Assembly (NCBI RefSeq): GCF_019428685.1
Contig: NZ_CP080095.1
Span: 4,650,001 to 4,714,000, forward strand
DNA length: 64,000 nucleotides
Direction of reading: 5' to 3'
Origin: Paraburkholderia edwinii
GTDB taxonomy: Bacteria > Pseudomonadota > Gammaproteobacteria > Burkholderiales > Burkholderiaceae
In this document: positions 25,925 through 35,682 of the stretch, in pieces
Layout: each line of letters begins with the position of its first letter
How positions within the stretch are numbered: position 1 is the stretch's first letter
Notes under the pieces: model-generated
Databases searched by the model: none
Told to the model about the DNA's origin: nothing
The model's input: only the letters and a program-made list of their open reading frames with translations
Made by a program: the position numbers and the translations under genes

Positions 25925-28363
25925 CTAGTTGCGCACCGGCTTGCCGGTTTGCAGCATGCCCATGATCCGTTCCTGCGTCTTCTGCGTGCCGAGCAGTTCG
26001 ATAAACGCGCGGCGCTCGAGCGTCAGCAGCCATTCCTCGTCGACGAGACTGCCCGCTTCGACGTCGCCGCCGCAGATTGTTTCGGCGATGCGGCTCGCGA
26101 TCAGATAGTCGTGCTCGCTGATAAAGCGGCCGTCGCGCAGATTAACGAGCTGCGCCTTGATCGTCGAGATTGCCGAGCGGCCCGCGACCGGCACTTGCGT
26201 CACGCGCAGCGGCGGCCGATAACCGGCTGCGGACAAGGCACGCGCTTCTTTCTTCGCGACGTCGAGCAGTTCGAACACATTGAAGACAATCGTGTCGGTC
26301 GGCTTCAGATAGCCCATCGCGCGCGCTTCGAGCGCGGAGCCGGAGACCTTCGCGGTCGCCGCATATTCGTACGGCTTTTGCAGGAACTTCAGCAGATCGC
26401 CGCCGCTCGCGCCGATCAGGCTTGCGGCTTCGGCCGCACGCAAGGCGGCTTCTTTCAGCCCGCCGCCCGCCGGCAGCAAACCGACGCCGACTTCAACGAG
26501 GCCGATATAGCTTTCGACGTGCGCCACGCGCTTCGCGCTTTGCAGCATCAGCTCGCAGCCGCCACCGAGCGCGATGCCCGACACGGCGGGAATCACCGGC
26601 ACGTTCGCGTATTTGATGCGCAGCATCGTCTGCTGGAATTTCTTTACGAACGGCTCGATGCCCTTTGCGCCGCCCTTCATAAACGCGGGCAACGCCTCTT
26701 CGAGATTCGCGCCGGCGGAAAACGGGCCGCCCGGCGTGCCGAGCTTCAGCGACGTCGGTTGCCAGATCACGACGCCCTTGTAGTCCTTCTCGGCGAGCTC
26801 GATGGCCTGCACGATGCTGTCGAGCACGGCCGGGCCCATCGTGTTCATCTTGCTCCGGTACGAGACGATGACGATGTCGTCTTCGCCTGGACGATCGTCG
26901 ACCCACGCGCGCAGGCCGTCGTTTTCGAACAGCGTCTTGCCGTAGGTGGCCGGGTCGCGGCCCGCTTCACCGGCGAGCGGCGCGCGGAACACCTGCTTGT
27001 CGTACACGGGCAGCGATGAGCGCGGCACGAACCGTTTCGCCGCCGGCGACCATGAACCGTCGGCCGTATGCACGCCGCCCTTTTCGGCAACCGCGCCGTC
27101 GAACACCCACGCGGGCAGCGGCGCATTCGACAAGGCCTTGCCGGCCGCGATATCGTCGCGCACCCATTCGGCGACCTGCTTCCAGCCGGCCGTCTGCCAG
27201 CTCTCGAACGGGCCTTCGTTCCAGCCGAAGCCCCAGCGCACCGCGAAGTCGAGGTCGCGCGCGTTGTCGGCAATGGATTCGAGATGCACCGCGATGTAGT
27301 GGAACACGTCGCGGAAGATCGCCCACAGAAACTGCGCCTGCTTGTGGTCGGATTCGCGCAACAGCTTCAGGCGCTCGGCGGGCGGCCGCTTGAGGATGCG
27401 TCCGATCAGTTCGTCGGCCTTCGCGCCGCTTTCGACGTAGTCGCCCGCTTGCGGGTCGAGCACCTTGATCGCCTTGCCGTCCTTGCGATAAAAGCCCGCG
27501 CCGCTTTTCTGACCGAGCGCGCCGTTCTTCACGAGCCCGGCGAGCACCGCGGGCGTTTCGTAGACCGGAAAGAACGGATCGTCGGCGAGATTGTCCTGCA
27601 TCGTCTTGATGACGTGCGCCATCGTGTCGAGCCCGACCACATCCGCCGTGCGGAACGTCGCCGACTTCGCGCGGCCGAGGCGGCTGCCGGTCAGGTCGTC
27701 GACTTCGTCGTAGCGCAGGCCGAACTTCGCGGCTTCGGCGATCGTCGCGAGAATCGAGAAGATACCGACGCGGTTCGCGATAAAGTTCGGCGTGTCTTTC
27801 GCGCGCACGACGCCTTTGCCGACCACGCTCGTCAGCAGCGTTTCGAGTTGATCGAGAATGTCGGGCCGCGTGTGCGCGGTCGGAATCAGCTCGACCAGAT
27901 GCATATAGCGCGGCGGATTGAAGAAGTGCACGCCGCAGAAACGCGCTTTCAGTTCGTCGGAAAAGCCCTGCGACAGTTCGGTGATCGACAGCCCCGACGT
28001 GTTCGACGCGAAGATCGCATGCGGCGCGATATGCGGCGACACCTTCTTGTAGAGGTCGTGCTTCCAGTCCATGCGCTCGGCGATCGCTTCGATCACCACG
28101 TCACATTCGGCGAGCTTGTCGATGTCGTCGTCGTAGTTCGCGGGCTGGATGAATTGCGCGTCGTCTTTCACGCCGAACGGCGCCGGCGACAGCTTCTTCA
28201 GATTCTCGATTGCCTTCAGCACGATGCCGTTCTTCTGGCCTTCGCGCGCCGGCAGATCGAATAGCAGCACCGGCACCTTCGCGTTCACGAGGTGCGCGGC
28301 GATCTGCGCGCCCATCACGCCGGCGCCGAGCACGGCCACCTTGCGAATGATCAGATTGCTCAC
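25925..28363 (-). CDS. 3-hydroxyacyl-CoA dehydrogenase / enoyl-CoA hydratase, bifunctional
   Basis: An 812-residue bifunctional beta-oxidation protein with domains in the order dehydrogenase then hydratase, opposite to E. coli FadB. The NAD-binding motif is VLGAGVMGAQIAAHLV, the dehydrogenase catalytic region includes GVHFFNPPRYMHLVELI, and the hydratase domain (about 510-700) has ALGGGCELML and VGVGLLPAGGGLKEA. A GTG start at 28363 is chosen because GGAGA lies 8 bases upstream and the NAD fold begins right after; an ATG at 28384 and the open frame to 28423 are alternatives. It lies between acyl-CoA dehydrogenase and thiolase genes in one row. Confidence 0.92.
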   Translation of the reverse strand: MSNLIIRKVAVLGAGVMGAQIAAHLVNAKVPVLLFDLPAREGQKNGIVLKAIENLKKLSPAPFGVKDDAQFIQPANYDDDIDKLAECDVVIEAIAERMDWKHDLYKKVSPHIAPHAIFASNTSGLSITELSQGFSDELKARFCGVHFFNPPRYMHLVELIPTAHTRPDILDQLETLLTSVVGKGVVRAKDTPNFIANRVGIFSILATIAEAAKFGLRYDEVDDLTGSRLGRAKSATFRTADVVGLDTMAHVIKTMQDNLADDPFFPVYETPAVLAGLVKNGALGQKSGAGFYRKDGKAIKVLDPQAGDYVESGAKADELIGRILKRPPAERLKLLRESDHKQAQFLWAIFRDVFHYIAVHLESIADNARDLDFAVRWGFGWNEGPFESWQTAGWKQVAEWVRDDIAAGKALSNAPLPAWVFDGAVAEKGGVHTADGSWSPAAKRFVPRSSLPVYDKQVFRAPLAGEAGRDPATYGKTLFENDGLRAWVDDRPGEDDIVIVSYRSKMNTMGPAVLDSIVQAIELAEKDYKGVVIWQPTSLKLGTPGGPFSAGANLEEALPAFMKGGAKGIEPFVKKFQQTMLRIKYANVPVIPAVSGIALGGGCELMLQSAKRVAHVESYIGLVEVGVGLLPAGGGLKEAALRAAEAASLIGASGGDLLKFLQKPYEYAATAKVSGSALEARAMGYLKPTDTIVFNVFELLDVAKKEARALSAAGYRPPLRVTQVPVAGRSAISTIKAQLVNLRDGRFISEHDYLIASRIAETICGGDVEAGSLVDEEWLLTLERRAFIELLGTQKTQERIMGMLQTGKPVRN

Positions 28364-28495
28364 GTCGTTTCTCCGGAGAGTCATGCAATGTTGCGTGGAC
28401 AAGCCGCGTTCGATGTTCGACACGGCTGTCGTGCGATTCGGTTGCGCGCGAGGCGGCTCGCGCGCGAATCTTCAAGAATGCGGTTAGAAAAGCGG

Positions 28496-30283
28496 TCAGA
28501 ACAGCGCTTCGTCGATTTCCATCAGCGTCTTCGCGCCCGCGCGCGCGGCGCGGATCGTCGACGCGGTTTCGGGCAGCAGCTTCGCGAAGTAGAAGCGCGC
28601 GGTGGCGAGCTTCGCCTTGTAGAACGGATCGCCCGACGCTTCCTTATCCAATGCAATGCGTGCCATCCGCGCCCAGAAATACGCGAACACCAGATGCCCG
28701 ACCGTGCGCAGATACGGCACCGCCGCCGCGCCGACCTCGTCGGGGTTCTGCATCGCCTTCATGCCGATTTCCATCGTCAGCTTCTGCACCTTGTCCGCGA
28801 TATCGGCGAGCGGATTGACGAACTCCTGCATCTCGGGTTTCACGCCTTCTTCGTCGATAAAGTCGGTGACGAGCTTGCCGAACTTCTTCAGCTTCGCTCC
28901 CATGTCGCCGAGCACTTTGCGACCGAGCAGATCGAGCGACTGGATCGCGTTCGTGCCTTCGTAAATCATGTTGATGCGTGCGTCGCGCACGTACTGCTCC
29001 ATGCCCCACTCGGCAATGAAACCATGTCCGCCGTACACCTGCAGCGCAAGATTGGTGCCCTCGAACGCGTTGTCGGACAGGAACGCCTTCAGGATCGGCG
29101 TGAGCAGCGCGACCAGATCCCCCGCCTCAGCCCGTACTGTGGCATCGCCATGCGACAGTTCCTTGTCGATCTGCAACGCGGCCCAGTACGAGAACGCGCG
29201 CGCGCCTTCCGCGTAGGCCTTTTGCGTCAGCAGCATGCGGCGCACATCCGGATGCACGATGATCGGATCGGCCGCTTTCTCCGGCGCCTTCGGGCCGCTC
29301 AGCGCGCGCATCTGCAAACGGTCTTTCGCATAGGCGCGCGCGTTCTGATAAGCGACCTCAGTCAGCCCGAGGCTTTGCATGCCGACGCCAAGGCGCGCCG
29401 CGTTCATCATCACGAACATCGCGTTGAGGCCTTTGTTCGGCTCGCCGACGAGCCAGCCCTTCGCGTTGTCGAAATTGATCACGCAGGTCGCGTTGGCGTG
29501 AATGCCCATCTTGTGCTCGATCGAGTCGCATTTCACCGCGTTGCGCGAGCCGGGCTCGCCCGCGTCGTTCGGCAGGAACTTCGGCACGACAAAGAGCGAA
29601 ATGCCTTTCGTACCCATCGGCGCATCGGGCAGACGCGCGAGCACGAGATGGACGATGTTTTCGGCCATGTCGTGCTCACCGCTCGAGATAAAGATCTTCG
29701 TGCCGGTGATGGCGTATGACCCGTCGCCGTTCAGCTCGGCCTTTGTACGCAACATGCCAAGGTCGGTACCGCAATGCGCCTCGGTCAGACACATCGTGCC
29801 GGTCCATACGCCCGACACGAGCTTGGGCAGATAGGTTTGCTGCAGCTCCGGCGTGCCGTGCGCATGCAGGCATTCGTACGCGCCGTGCGACAGGCCCGGA
29901 TACATGGTCCATGCCTGGTTCGCCGAGTTCAGCATTTCATGGAGCGCGTTATTGACGAATGCGGGCAGCCCCTGGCCGCCGTAGTTCGGGTCGCATGCAA
30001 GCGCGGGCCAGCCGGCTTCGATGAATTGCTGATAGGCCTGCCTGAACCCCGCCGGCGTGGTGACGACGCCGTCGCCTGCGTAGGTGCAGCCTTCCTTGTC
30101 GCCGCTCTGGTTCAGCGGGAACAGTACTTCGGCGCAAAACTTGCCGGCTTCTTCGAGCACCTGGTTGATCGTGTCGGCGTCGAGGTCCGCATGCTTCGGC
30201 ATCTGCCTGACTTCGTCTTCGACGTTCAGCAGCTCGTGCAGCACGAATTGCATGTCGCGCAACGGCGCGGCGTACTGTCCCAT
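28496..30283 (-). CDS. Acyl-CoA dehydrogenase with C-terminal extension
   Basis: A 595-residue FAD enzyme that makes the trans-2-enoyl-CoA in the first beta-oxidation step. The FAD/substrate blocks include GTMCLTEAHCGTDLG and ITGTKIFISSGEHD, and the late block QVYGGHGFIAEWGMEQYVRDARINMIYEGTNAIQ is typical. It is longer than the 380-residue short-chain enzymes and carries the extra C-terminal domain of the approximately 600-residue class. The gene sits 63 bases after the TetR gene and 132 bases before the bifunctional dehydrogenase gene. Chain-length range cannot be read from sequence. Confidence 0.92.
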   Translation of the reverse strand: MGQYAAPLRDMQFVLHELLNVEDEVRQMPKHADLDADTINQVLEEAGKFCAEVLFPLNQSGDKEGCTYAGDGVVTTPAGFRQAYQQFIEAGWPALACDPNYGGQGLPAFVNNALHEMLNSANQAWTMYPGLSHGAYECLHAHGTPELQQTYLPKLVSGVWTGTMCLTEAHCGTDLGMLRTKAELNGDGSYAITGTKIFISSGEHDMAENIVHLVLARLPDAPMGTKGISLFVVPKFLPNDAGEPGSRNAVKCDSIEHKMGIHANATCVINFDNAKGWLVGEPNKGLNAMFVMMNAARLGVGMQSLGLTEVAYQNARAYAKDRLQMRALSGPKAPEKAADPIIVHPDVRRMLLTQKAYAEGARAFSYWAALQIDKELSHGDATVRAEAGDLVALLTPILKAFLSDNAFEGTNLALQVYGGHGFIAEWGMEQYVRDARINMIYEGTNAIQSLDLLGRKVLGDMGAKLKKFGKLVTDFIDEEGVKPEMQEFVNPLADIADKVQKLTMEIGMKAMQNPDEVGAAAVPYLRTVGHLVFAYFWARMARIALDKEASGDPFYKAKLATARFYFAKLLPETASTIRAARAGAKTLMEIDEALF

Positions 30284-30346
30284 GTGGTGTCTCCGATGCA
30301 GGTTATTGGCCCGAGGGCGCCGCCAACGTTGCTAGCTTGCAGGCAG

Positions 30347-30952
30347 CTAGCGGCTAGCGCCCTCGCTTTGGTACGAAACGATCAGTTTTTCCAGCGCGGC
30401 CCACGTCAGACGCACGGCATCGGGCAGATGCAGAAAGCGCGCGTCATGATGCAGACCCAAGGTGAAGCTATACAGTTCGAACAACATCAGCTGCGGATCG
30501 GTATCGCGGCGCAGATGCCCTTCGTCGATTGCCTGTGAAATCGCGCGCGTGAGCGCCGCGCGCCACATCGTCACGCTCGATACGAGCTGCTCGCGCACCG
30601 GGTTGTCGGGCCGGTCGTCGTACTCGACCGCGCCGCTGATGTAGATGCAGCCGGTCGTGACTTCCTGGATGCGCTTCTCGATCCAGCGCGAGAGCATCGA
30701 GCGCAAACGCGGCAGACCGCGCGGTTCGCGCAGGCTCGGAAAGAACACCTCGTCCTCGAAGCGGCGGTGGTACTCGCGCACCACTTCGACCTGCAAATCT
30801 TCGCGGGACCCGAAATGCGCGAACACGCCACTTTTGCTCATCTGCATGCGCTCGGCCAGCAAGCCGATCGTCAGGCCTTCGAGTCCGTCACGGCTCGCGA
30901 GATCCAGCGCCGCATCGAGAATGGCGGCTCGCGTCTGTTCGCCTTTTCGCAT
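30347..30952 (-). CDS. TetR/AcrR-family regulator of the beta-oxidation operon
   Basis: A 201-residue TetR-type repressor. The N-terminal helix-turn-helix is in RAAILDAALDLASRDGLEGLTIGLLAERMQMSKSGVFAHFGSREDL, and the rest is an all-helical ligand-binding domain (YsiA/FadR- or PsrA-like TetR group, by context). It is first in a row of five same-strand beta-oxidation genes, so it probably controls its own operon in response to acyl-CoA or free fatty acid. An 18-base perfect-arm palindrome with GAAAC/GTTTC halves lies about 85-100 bases upstream. The ligand is inferred from neighbours only. Confidence 0.88.
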   Translation of the reverse strand: MRKGEQTRAAILDAALDLASRDGLEGLTIGLLAERMQMSKSGVFAHFGSREDLQVEVVREYHRRFEDEVFFPSLREPRGLPRLRSMLSRWIEKRIQEVTTGCIYISGAVEYDDRPDNPVREQLVSSVTMWRAALTRAISQAIDEGHLRRDTDPQLMLFELYSFTLGLHHDARFLHLPDAVRLTWAALEKLIVSYQSEGASR

Positions 30953-30999
30953 AGCAATTACCGTCTGATGAGATGAAACAGAAATCGAACGGACGTACT

Positions 31000-31028
31000 A
31001 TTATTGTTTGCAGCCGCCCGCGAAACAA
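31000..31028 (-). promoter_or_regulatory. Candidate promoter of the beta-oxidation operon
   Basis: On the minus strand TTGTTT (31028-31023) and AATAAT (31005-31000) are separated by 17 bases in an unusually AT-rich patch, about 48 bases before the TetR start codon. The palindrome at 31037-31054 abuts the -35 side. An alternative -35, TTGAAA, at 31066-31061 would place the palindrome within the spacer. Confidence 0.45.
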
Positions 31029-31036
31029 GGAATTTA

Positions 31037-31054
31037 TTAGAAACGGGTTTCTAA
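31037..31054. promoter_or_regulatory. PsrA/TetR-like operator palindrome
   Basis: TTAGAAAC and GTTTCTAA form perfect 8-base arms around GG. The inner GAAAC-GG-GTTTC agrees with the known Pseudomonas PsrA box (G/C AAAC, 2-4 bases, GTTT G/C), and PsrA is a TetR protein that controls beta-oxidation genes. Position and symmetry make it the likely binding site of the adjacent TetR regulator. Confidence 0.7.
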
Positions 31055-31165
31055 CCAGGTTTTCAATTTTGCGTCATCCGTTTAGAGCGCGATGCCAAAT
31101 TTTTAGAGTTATTTGTCTGCGTTTTTGGTTGTTTTTCGGCATCGCTTGCGGGTGAGGTCCGGCGG

Positions 31166-32425
31166 CTAGTCGTATCCGCCGACGGTCAGCAGCTTCATCA
31201 GCGCCCGGTAGCCCTGATAGGCGAACCAGTTGACGAATTGTTCGGACAAGGGCCGCGCCTCGTAGTGCGCGACGTCGATGCCGCGCGATTCCGCAAACGC
31301 GGCGAGGATCGCGCCGCGCAACTGGTCCAGCTGCTGATGCAGTACGAGCACCACGTTGGCCTCGTTGTTGAGCACGAGACTCAGCGCATCGAGATTCGAC
31401 GAACCGACGGTGCCCCAGTTGGAATCGACCACGGCGACTTTGCCGTGCAGCATCGTCTTCTCGTACTCGGCGATCTTCACGCCCGCGCGCAGCAGCGAGC
31501 GGTAGAGGAACGGCACGGCATAGTCGAGTATGGCGAACTCCTTTCTGCCGACCACGAGCCGCACGTCGACCCCTCGCTCGGCCGCGTAGATTAGCGCGCG
31601 CCGCAGCTTCCGGCCCGGCATGAAATACGGATTCGCAAGCAGCACTTCGTCGCGCGCCTGCCCGATCGCGGTCAGATACGCCTTCTCGATCGCACGGCGG
31701 TTCACGATGTTGTCACGCGCGACGAAGGCGACCGACGGCTCGGCCGCCGCGCGGACGTCGCCCGTGCGGATGCGGCGGCGCGCGCGCACGAACTGGTCGG
31801 TAACCGCCTGCGCATTGGTCGCGCCGTCGGTGTCGGGCGTCGGCTTCGGGCGGTGGCCGATGCGGATGCGCCGCCATTGCAGATCGAACGCGACACGCAC
31901 GTCGGCAACCACCGGGCCGCTCAGTTCGACCGCGAAATCCCAGCGCGGAAACGGCAGACGCGTGCCGTTCTGGTCGTAGTCGTCGACGATATTGATGCCG
32001 CCGCAGTACGCGTAGGTGTCGTCGATCACAGCAAGCTTGCGGTGCGTGCGCGAGAAGCCGAAGCGGCCGAACAGATGCGGGTTGTAGATGCGATGCTCGA
32101 TGCCGGCCGCGACCCACTCGCTGAAGATCTGCAGGCGCGTGGTGCCGATGCCATCCGTGATCACCCGCACGCGGACGCCGCGTTGCGTCGCGCGCAGCAG
32201 TGCGGCGGAGACGTCGTGGCCGGCGTCGTCGTCGGCGAAGATGTAGGTTTCGAGCGTGACGACATGTTTCGCCGCGTCGATGCGTTCGATTAGCGCGGCG
32301 AAATACTGGTCGCCGGACGTGAAGAGCCGCACGTCGTTGCCGGTCGTGAAGCGGTAGCGTGACAGATAGCGCCGGCCGAGCAGCGTCTGTCCGAAGTGGG
32401 CGAGACGGCGCTGACCGCCGCTCAT
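31166..32425 (-). CDS. clsB: Cardiolipin synthase B-type phospholipase D protein
   Basis: A 419-residue protein with two HKD (HxKxxxxD) phospholipase D motifs: SRTHRKLAVIDDTYAYCGG and KTMLHGKVAVVDSNWGTVGSSN. This pattern and size fit ClsB, which joins phosphatidyl groups to make cardiolipin at the inner membrane. The start at 32425 gives MSGGQRRLAHFG and overlaps the stop of nudB by 4 bases (ATGA), implying translational coupling; the longer open frame to 32812 is only the nudB region read in another frame. A membrane-associated phospholipase or PLD-type transphosphatidylase with another substrate is possible. Confidence 0.88.
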   Translation of the reverse strand: MSGGQRRLAHFGQTLLGRRYLSRYRFTTGNDVRLFTSGDQYFAALIERIDAAKHVVTLETYIFADDDAGHDVSAALLRATQRGVRVRVITDGIGTTRLQIFSEWVAAGIEHRIYNPHLFGRFGFSRTHRKLAVIDDTYAYCGGINIVDDYDQNGTRLPFPRWDFAVELSGPVVADVRVAFDLQWRRIRIGHRPKPTPDTDGATNAQAVTDQFVRARRRIRTGDVRAAAEPSVAFVARDNIVNRRAIEKAYLTAIGQARDEVLLANPYFMPGRKLRRALIYAAERGVDVRLVVGRKEFAILDYAVPFLYRSLLRAGVKIAEYEKTMLHGKVAVVDSNWGTVGSSNLDALSLVLNNEANVVLVLHQQLDQLRGAILAAFAESRGIDVAHYEARPLSEQFVNWFAYQGYRALMKLLTVGGYD

Positions 32426-32910
32426 GCGCCGCGCCCCGTATTCAGCGCGCGTACGCGCTCGGGCAGTTGCAGGATCGCGTCGCGGTTCGACCACGAGAAG
32501 CATTGCTGTGCCGCGTCCTGATACGGCAACCAGATATGCGCGGTGTGCTCGCGCGGCGCGAGCGTCACTTCGAGGCGGCGCGGCACTTGCAGACTGAACC
32601 AGTGTTCTGTGTTGACGGTCACGCCTTCGGCATAACGATGCCGCCATTCGGCGAAGATCTCGAACTGGATATGGTGATGCCAGTCGATCAGCGCCTCGCG
32701 CGGTACGTCGCGCGAGCCGACGACGATGCCGGTCTCCTCGCCCACTTCGCGCGCGGCCGTTTCCGCAAACGGCTCGTCGACATAGTTGCGCGCACCGGTC
32801 ACCGACTGCCACAGTGCGGGACGATCGGCCCGCTCGATCAGCAGCACGTCGAGCTCGGGCGTATGGATCACGACAAGCACGGATTCGGGGATCTTCGGCG
32901 GTTTCGGCAT
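32422..32910 (-). CDS. nudB: Dihydroneopterin triphosphate diphosphatase (Nudix)
   Basis: A 162-residue Nudix hydrolase. The Nudix box is GARNYVDEPFAETAAREVGEETGI, with the expected spacing of Gly, Glu and the REUxEExG core. In E. coli NudB removes pyrophosphate from dihydroneopterin triphosphate early in folate synthesis. The N-terminal KIPESVLVVIHTPELDVLLIERAD is typical of this subgroup, and a position after aspS is common for nudB. It ends overlapping clsB by 4 bases. The terminator at 33006-33031 separates it from aspS, so it may have its own promoter in the 95 bases upstream. Confidence 0.88.
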   Translation of the reverse strand: MPKPPKIPESVLVVIHTPELDVLLIERADRPALWQSVTGARNYVDEPFAETAAREVGEETGIVVGSRDVPREALIDWHHHIQFEIFAEWRHRYAEGVTVNTEHWFSLQVPRRLEVTLAPREHTAHIWLPYQDAAQQCFSWSNRDAILQLPERVRALNTGRGA

Positions 32911-33005
32911 GGGTCGTCAGTCGGAACGCGTCGGCGACGCAGGTCGATCGATATGCAATTCTGCAATTGCAAGCAGGCTTCCCCGCGAATGTAACGCAAA
33001 AAGCG

Positions 33006-33031
33006 AAAAAGGCGCTATCGAGCGCCTTTTT
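33006..33031 (-). terminator. Strong rho-independent terminator after aspS
   Basis: AAAAAGGCGCT and AGCGCCTTTTT form an 11-base perfect stem with an ATCG loop, 41 bases after the aspS stop. Its symmetry means it could also act on the other strand, but the converging context only offers aspS as a client. Confidence 0.9.
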
Positions 33032-33071
33032 CGTGCGTGGCCTGCGCCACGGTGCGGCCGGTACTGCGCGC

Positions 33072-34874
33072 TTATTGCGCCTTCTGCTCTGCCTGACGCA
33101 GACGGATATGCAGCTCGCGCAGCTGCCGTTCGTCGACTTCGCTCGGCGCCTGCGTCAGCAGATCCTGCGCGCGTTGCGTCTTCGGGAACGCGATCACATC
33201 GCGAATCGAATCGGCGCCGGCCATCATCGTGACGATACGGTCGAGGCCGAACGCGATGCCACCGTGCGGCGGCGCGCCGTACTGCAGCGCGTCGAGCAGG
33301 AAGCCGAACTTCAGGCGCGCTTCTTCCGCGTTGATCTTCAGCGCGCGGAACACCTTGCTCTGCACGTCTTCCTGATAGATACGCACCGAACCGCCGCCGA
33401 TTTCCCAGCCGTTCAGCACCATGTCGTAGGCCTTCGCGAGGCAACGGCCCGGGTCCGTCTCGAGGAACTCGAGGTGCTCGTCCTTCGGGCTCGTGAACGG
33501 ATGGTGCGCGGCGACGTAGCGGTTCTCTTCCTCGTCGTACTCGAACATCGGGAAGTCGATCACCCACAGCGGCTTCCAGCCCGACTCGACGAGGCCGTTC
33601 GCCTTGCCGAATTCCGAGTGGCCGATTTTCAGGCGCAGCGCGCCGAGGCTGTCGTTGACGACCTTCGCACGATCAGCCGCGAAGAAGATGATGTCGCCAT
33701 CCTGCGCGCCGGTGCGCTCGATGATCGCCGCCACCGCCGCGTCGTGCAGGTTCTTGACGATCGGGCTTTGCAGACCGTCTCGGCCCTTCGCGACTTCGTT
33801 GACCTTGATCCACGCGAGGCCCTTCGCGCCGTAAATGCGCACGAACTCGGTGTAGCTATCGATATCGCCACGCGACAGTTCGCCGCCCTTCGGCACGCGC
33901 AGCGCCGCGACGCGGCCGTCCTTCGTATTGGCCGGTGCGCTGAACACCTTGAATTCGACGTCCTTCACGGCATCGGTCAGGTCGGTGAATTCGAGCTTCA
34001 CGCGCAGGTCCGGCTTGTCCGAGCCGAAGCGGCGCATCGCTTCCGAGTACTGCATGACCGGGAACGCATCGGGCAGCGTGACATCGATCGTTTCCTTGAA
34101 CACGTGGCGGATCATCGCTTCGAACAGATCGCGAATTTCCTGCTCGCGCAGGAACGACGTTTCGCAGTCGATCTGCGTGAATTCCGGCTGACGATCCGCG
34201 CGCAGGTCTTCGTCGCGGAAGCACTTCGTGATCTGGTAGTAGCGGTCGAAGTTCGCGACCATTAGCAACTGCTTGAAGAGCTGCGGCGATTGCGGCAACG
34301 CGAAGAACTGGCCCGCGTTCGTGCGCGACGGCACGAGGTAGTCGCGCGCGCCTTCGGGCGTGCTCTTCGTCAGCATCGGCGTTTCGATGTCGATAAAGCC
34401 TTCCGCGTCGAGATACTTGCGCACTTCCATCGCGACGCGATAGCGCAGGCGCAGGTTGTGCTGCATCTGCGGACGGCGCAGGTCGAGCACGCGGTGCGTG
34501 AGGCGCGTGGTTTCGGAGAGGTTGTCGTCGTCGAGCTGGAACGGCGGCGTGACCGACGCGTTGAGCACGATCAGCTCATGGCACAGCACTTCGATCTTGC
34601 CGCTCGCGAGGCCCGCGTTGGTCGTGCCTTCCGGACGGTTGCGCACGAGGCCCTTGATCTGCACGCAAAACTCGTTGCGCACGCCTTCGGCGGTCTTGAA
34701 CATCTCGGCGCGATCCGGGTCGCAAACGACCTGAACGAGGCCTTCGCGGTCGCGCAGGTCGATGAAGATAACGCCGCCATGGTCGCGGCGCCGTTGTACC
34801 CAGCCGCACAGCGACACGCTTTGGCCGAGCAGGTGTTCGGTCACCAGACCGCAGTATTCAGATCTCATCGACAT
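33072..34874 (-). CDS. aspS: Aspartate--tRNA ligase, probably non-discriminating (Asp/Asn)
   Basis: A 600-residue class II synthetase of the bacterial type. The OB-fold anticodon domain is at 1-110, class II motif 2 is around [20 protein letters not shown], the bacterial insertion domain follows, and motif 3 is [15 protein letters not shown]. His32 in RRRDHGG and Gly83 in NRPEG match the His and Gly that mark non-discriminating AspRS in Pseudomonas aeruginosa, which also charges tRNA-Asn with Asp for GatCAB to amidate. It lies 64 bases after the DUF502 gene and ends 41 bases before a terminator. Confidence 0.95.
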   Translation of the reverse strand: MSMRSEYCGLVTEHLLGQSVSLCGWVQRRRDHGGVIFIDLRDREGLVQVVCDPDRAEMFKTAEGVRNEFCVQIKGLVRNRPEGTTNAGLASGKIEVLCHELIVLNASVTPPFQLDDDNLSETTRLTHRVLDLRRPQMQHNLRLRYRVAMEVRKYLDAEGFIDIETPMLTKSTPEGARDYLVPSRTNAGQFFALPQSPQLFKQLLMVANFDRYYQITKCFRDEDLRADRQPEFTQIDCETSFLREQEIRDLFEAMIRHVFKETIDVTLPDAFPVMQYSEAMRRFGSDKPDLRVKLEFTDLTDAVKDVEFKVFSAPANTKDGRVAALRVPKGGELSRGDIDSYTEFVRIYGAKGLAWIKVNEVAKGRDGLQSPIVKNLHDAAVAAIIERTGAQDGDIIFFAADRAKVVNDSLGALRLKIGHSEFGKANGLVESGWKPLWVIDFPMFEYDEEENRYVAAHHPFTSPKDEHLEFLETDPGRCLAKAYDMVLNGWEIGGGSVRIYQEDVQSKVFRALKINAEEARLKFGFLLDALQYGAPPHGGIAFGLDRIVTMMAGADSIRDVIAFPKTQRAQDLLTQAPSEVDERQLRELHIRLRQAEQKAQ

Positions 34875-34938
34875 GATGTTTGTCTTTCGTTTTGCGTGAG
34901 TGAACGGAGCGCGCCGCCCGTAGCGCCGCGCACCGGCA

Positions 34939-35598
34939 TTACATGGGTGGCTCGACGGGCGTGCGGCGCGCCGGTGTGACCGGCTGCGGCGCGGCCGGCG
35001 CGACGACGCCCATCGAAACGATGTACTTGAGCGCCGCGTCGACCGTCATGTCGAGCTCGATCACTTCGCTCTTCGGCACCATCAGGAAGAAACCCGAAGT
35101 GGGGTTCGGCGTGGTCGGCACATAGACGCTCACGAAGTCTTCCTTCAGGTGATTGACCACGTCGCCCCCCGGAATGCCGGTCAGGAACGCGATCGTGTAC
35201 GAACCGCGGCGCGGGTATTCGATCAGGAGCGCCTTGCGGAACGCGTTGCCGCTCGACGACAGCAGCGTGTCCGACACCTGTTTCACGCTCGTGTAAAGCG
35301 GACCGACGACCGGAATACGCGCGACGATCAGTTCCCACCAGCTGACGAGCTTCTGCCCAATGAAGTTCTGCGTCAACAACCCGACGACGAAGATGAAAGC
35401 TAGCGTCAGCACGGCGCCGAGGCCTGGCAGGCGGAAACCGAACAGATTTTCGGGACGCCAGGCCTGCGGCAACAGCAGCAGCGTCTGATCCATCGTCCCG
35501 ATGATGAGACCGAGCACCCACAGTGTGATGGCAAGAGGCACCAGCACCAGCAGGCCGGTCAGGAATACCGATTTGAGCGTCGTCTTTTTCGTCGTCAT
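34939..35598 (-). CDS. DUF502 family membrane protein
   Basis: A 219-residue inner-membrane protein of unknown function. Two hydrophobic helices are clear: [23 protein letters not shown] (about 10-32) and a second at about 60-80 ([17 protein letters not shown]). The conserved family segment [20 protein letters not shown] follows, then a soluble domain ending in a proline-rich tail. The gene lies between fmdB and aspS on one strand, an arrangement common in beta-proteobacteria, but the reason is unknown. It should not be given a transport function. Confidence 0.88.
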   Translation of the reverse strand: MTTKKTTLKSVFLTGLLVLVPLAITLWVLGLIIGTMDQTLLLLPQAWRPENLFGFRLPGLGAVLTLAFIFVVGLLTQNFIGQKLVSWWELIVARIPVVGPLYTSVKQVSDTLLSSSGNAFRKALLIEYPRRGSYTIAFLTGIPGGDVVNHLKEDFVSVYVPTTPNPTSGFFLMVPKSEVIELDMTVDAALKYIVSMGVVAPAAPQPVTPARRTPVEPPM

Positions 35599-35682
35599 TG
35601 GCTTCGCCAGAAATCCGCGCGGACGTTGCCTCGCGCGGCGTGGCCGCCACCCGTTCGGGCAGCAAGACCGCTTGTGTACCGC

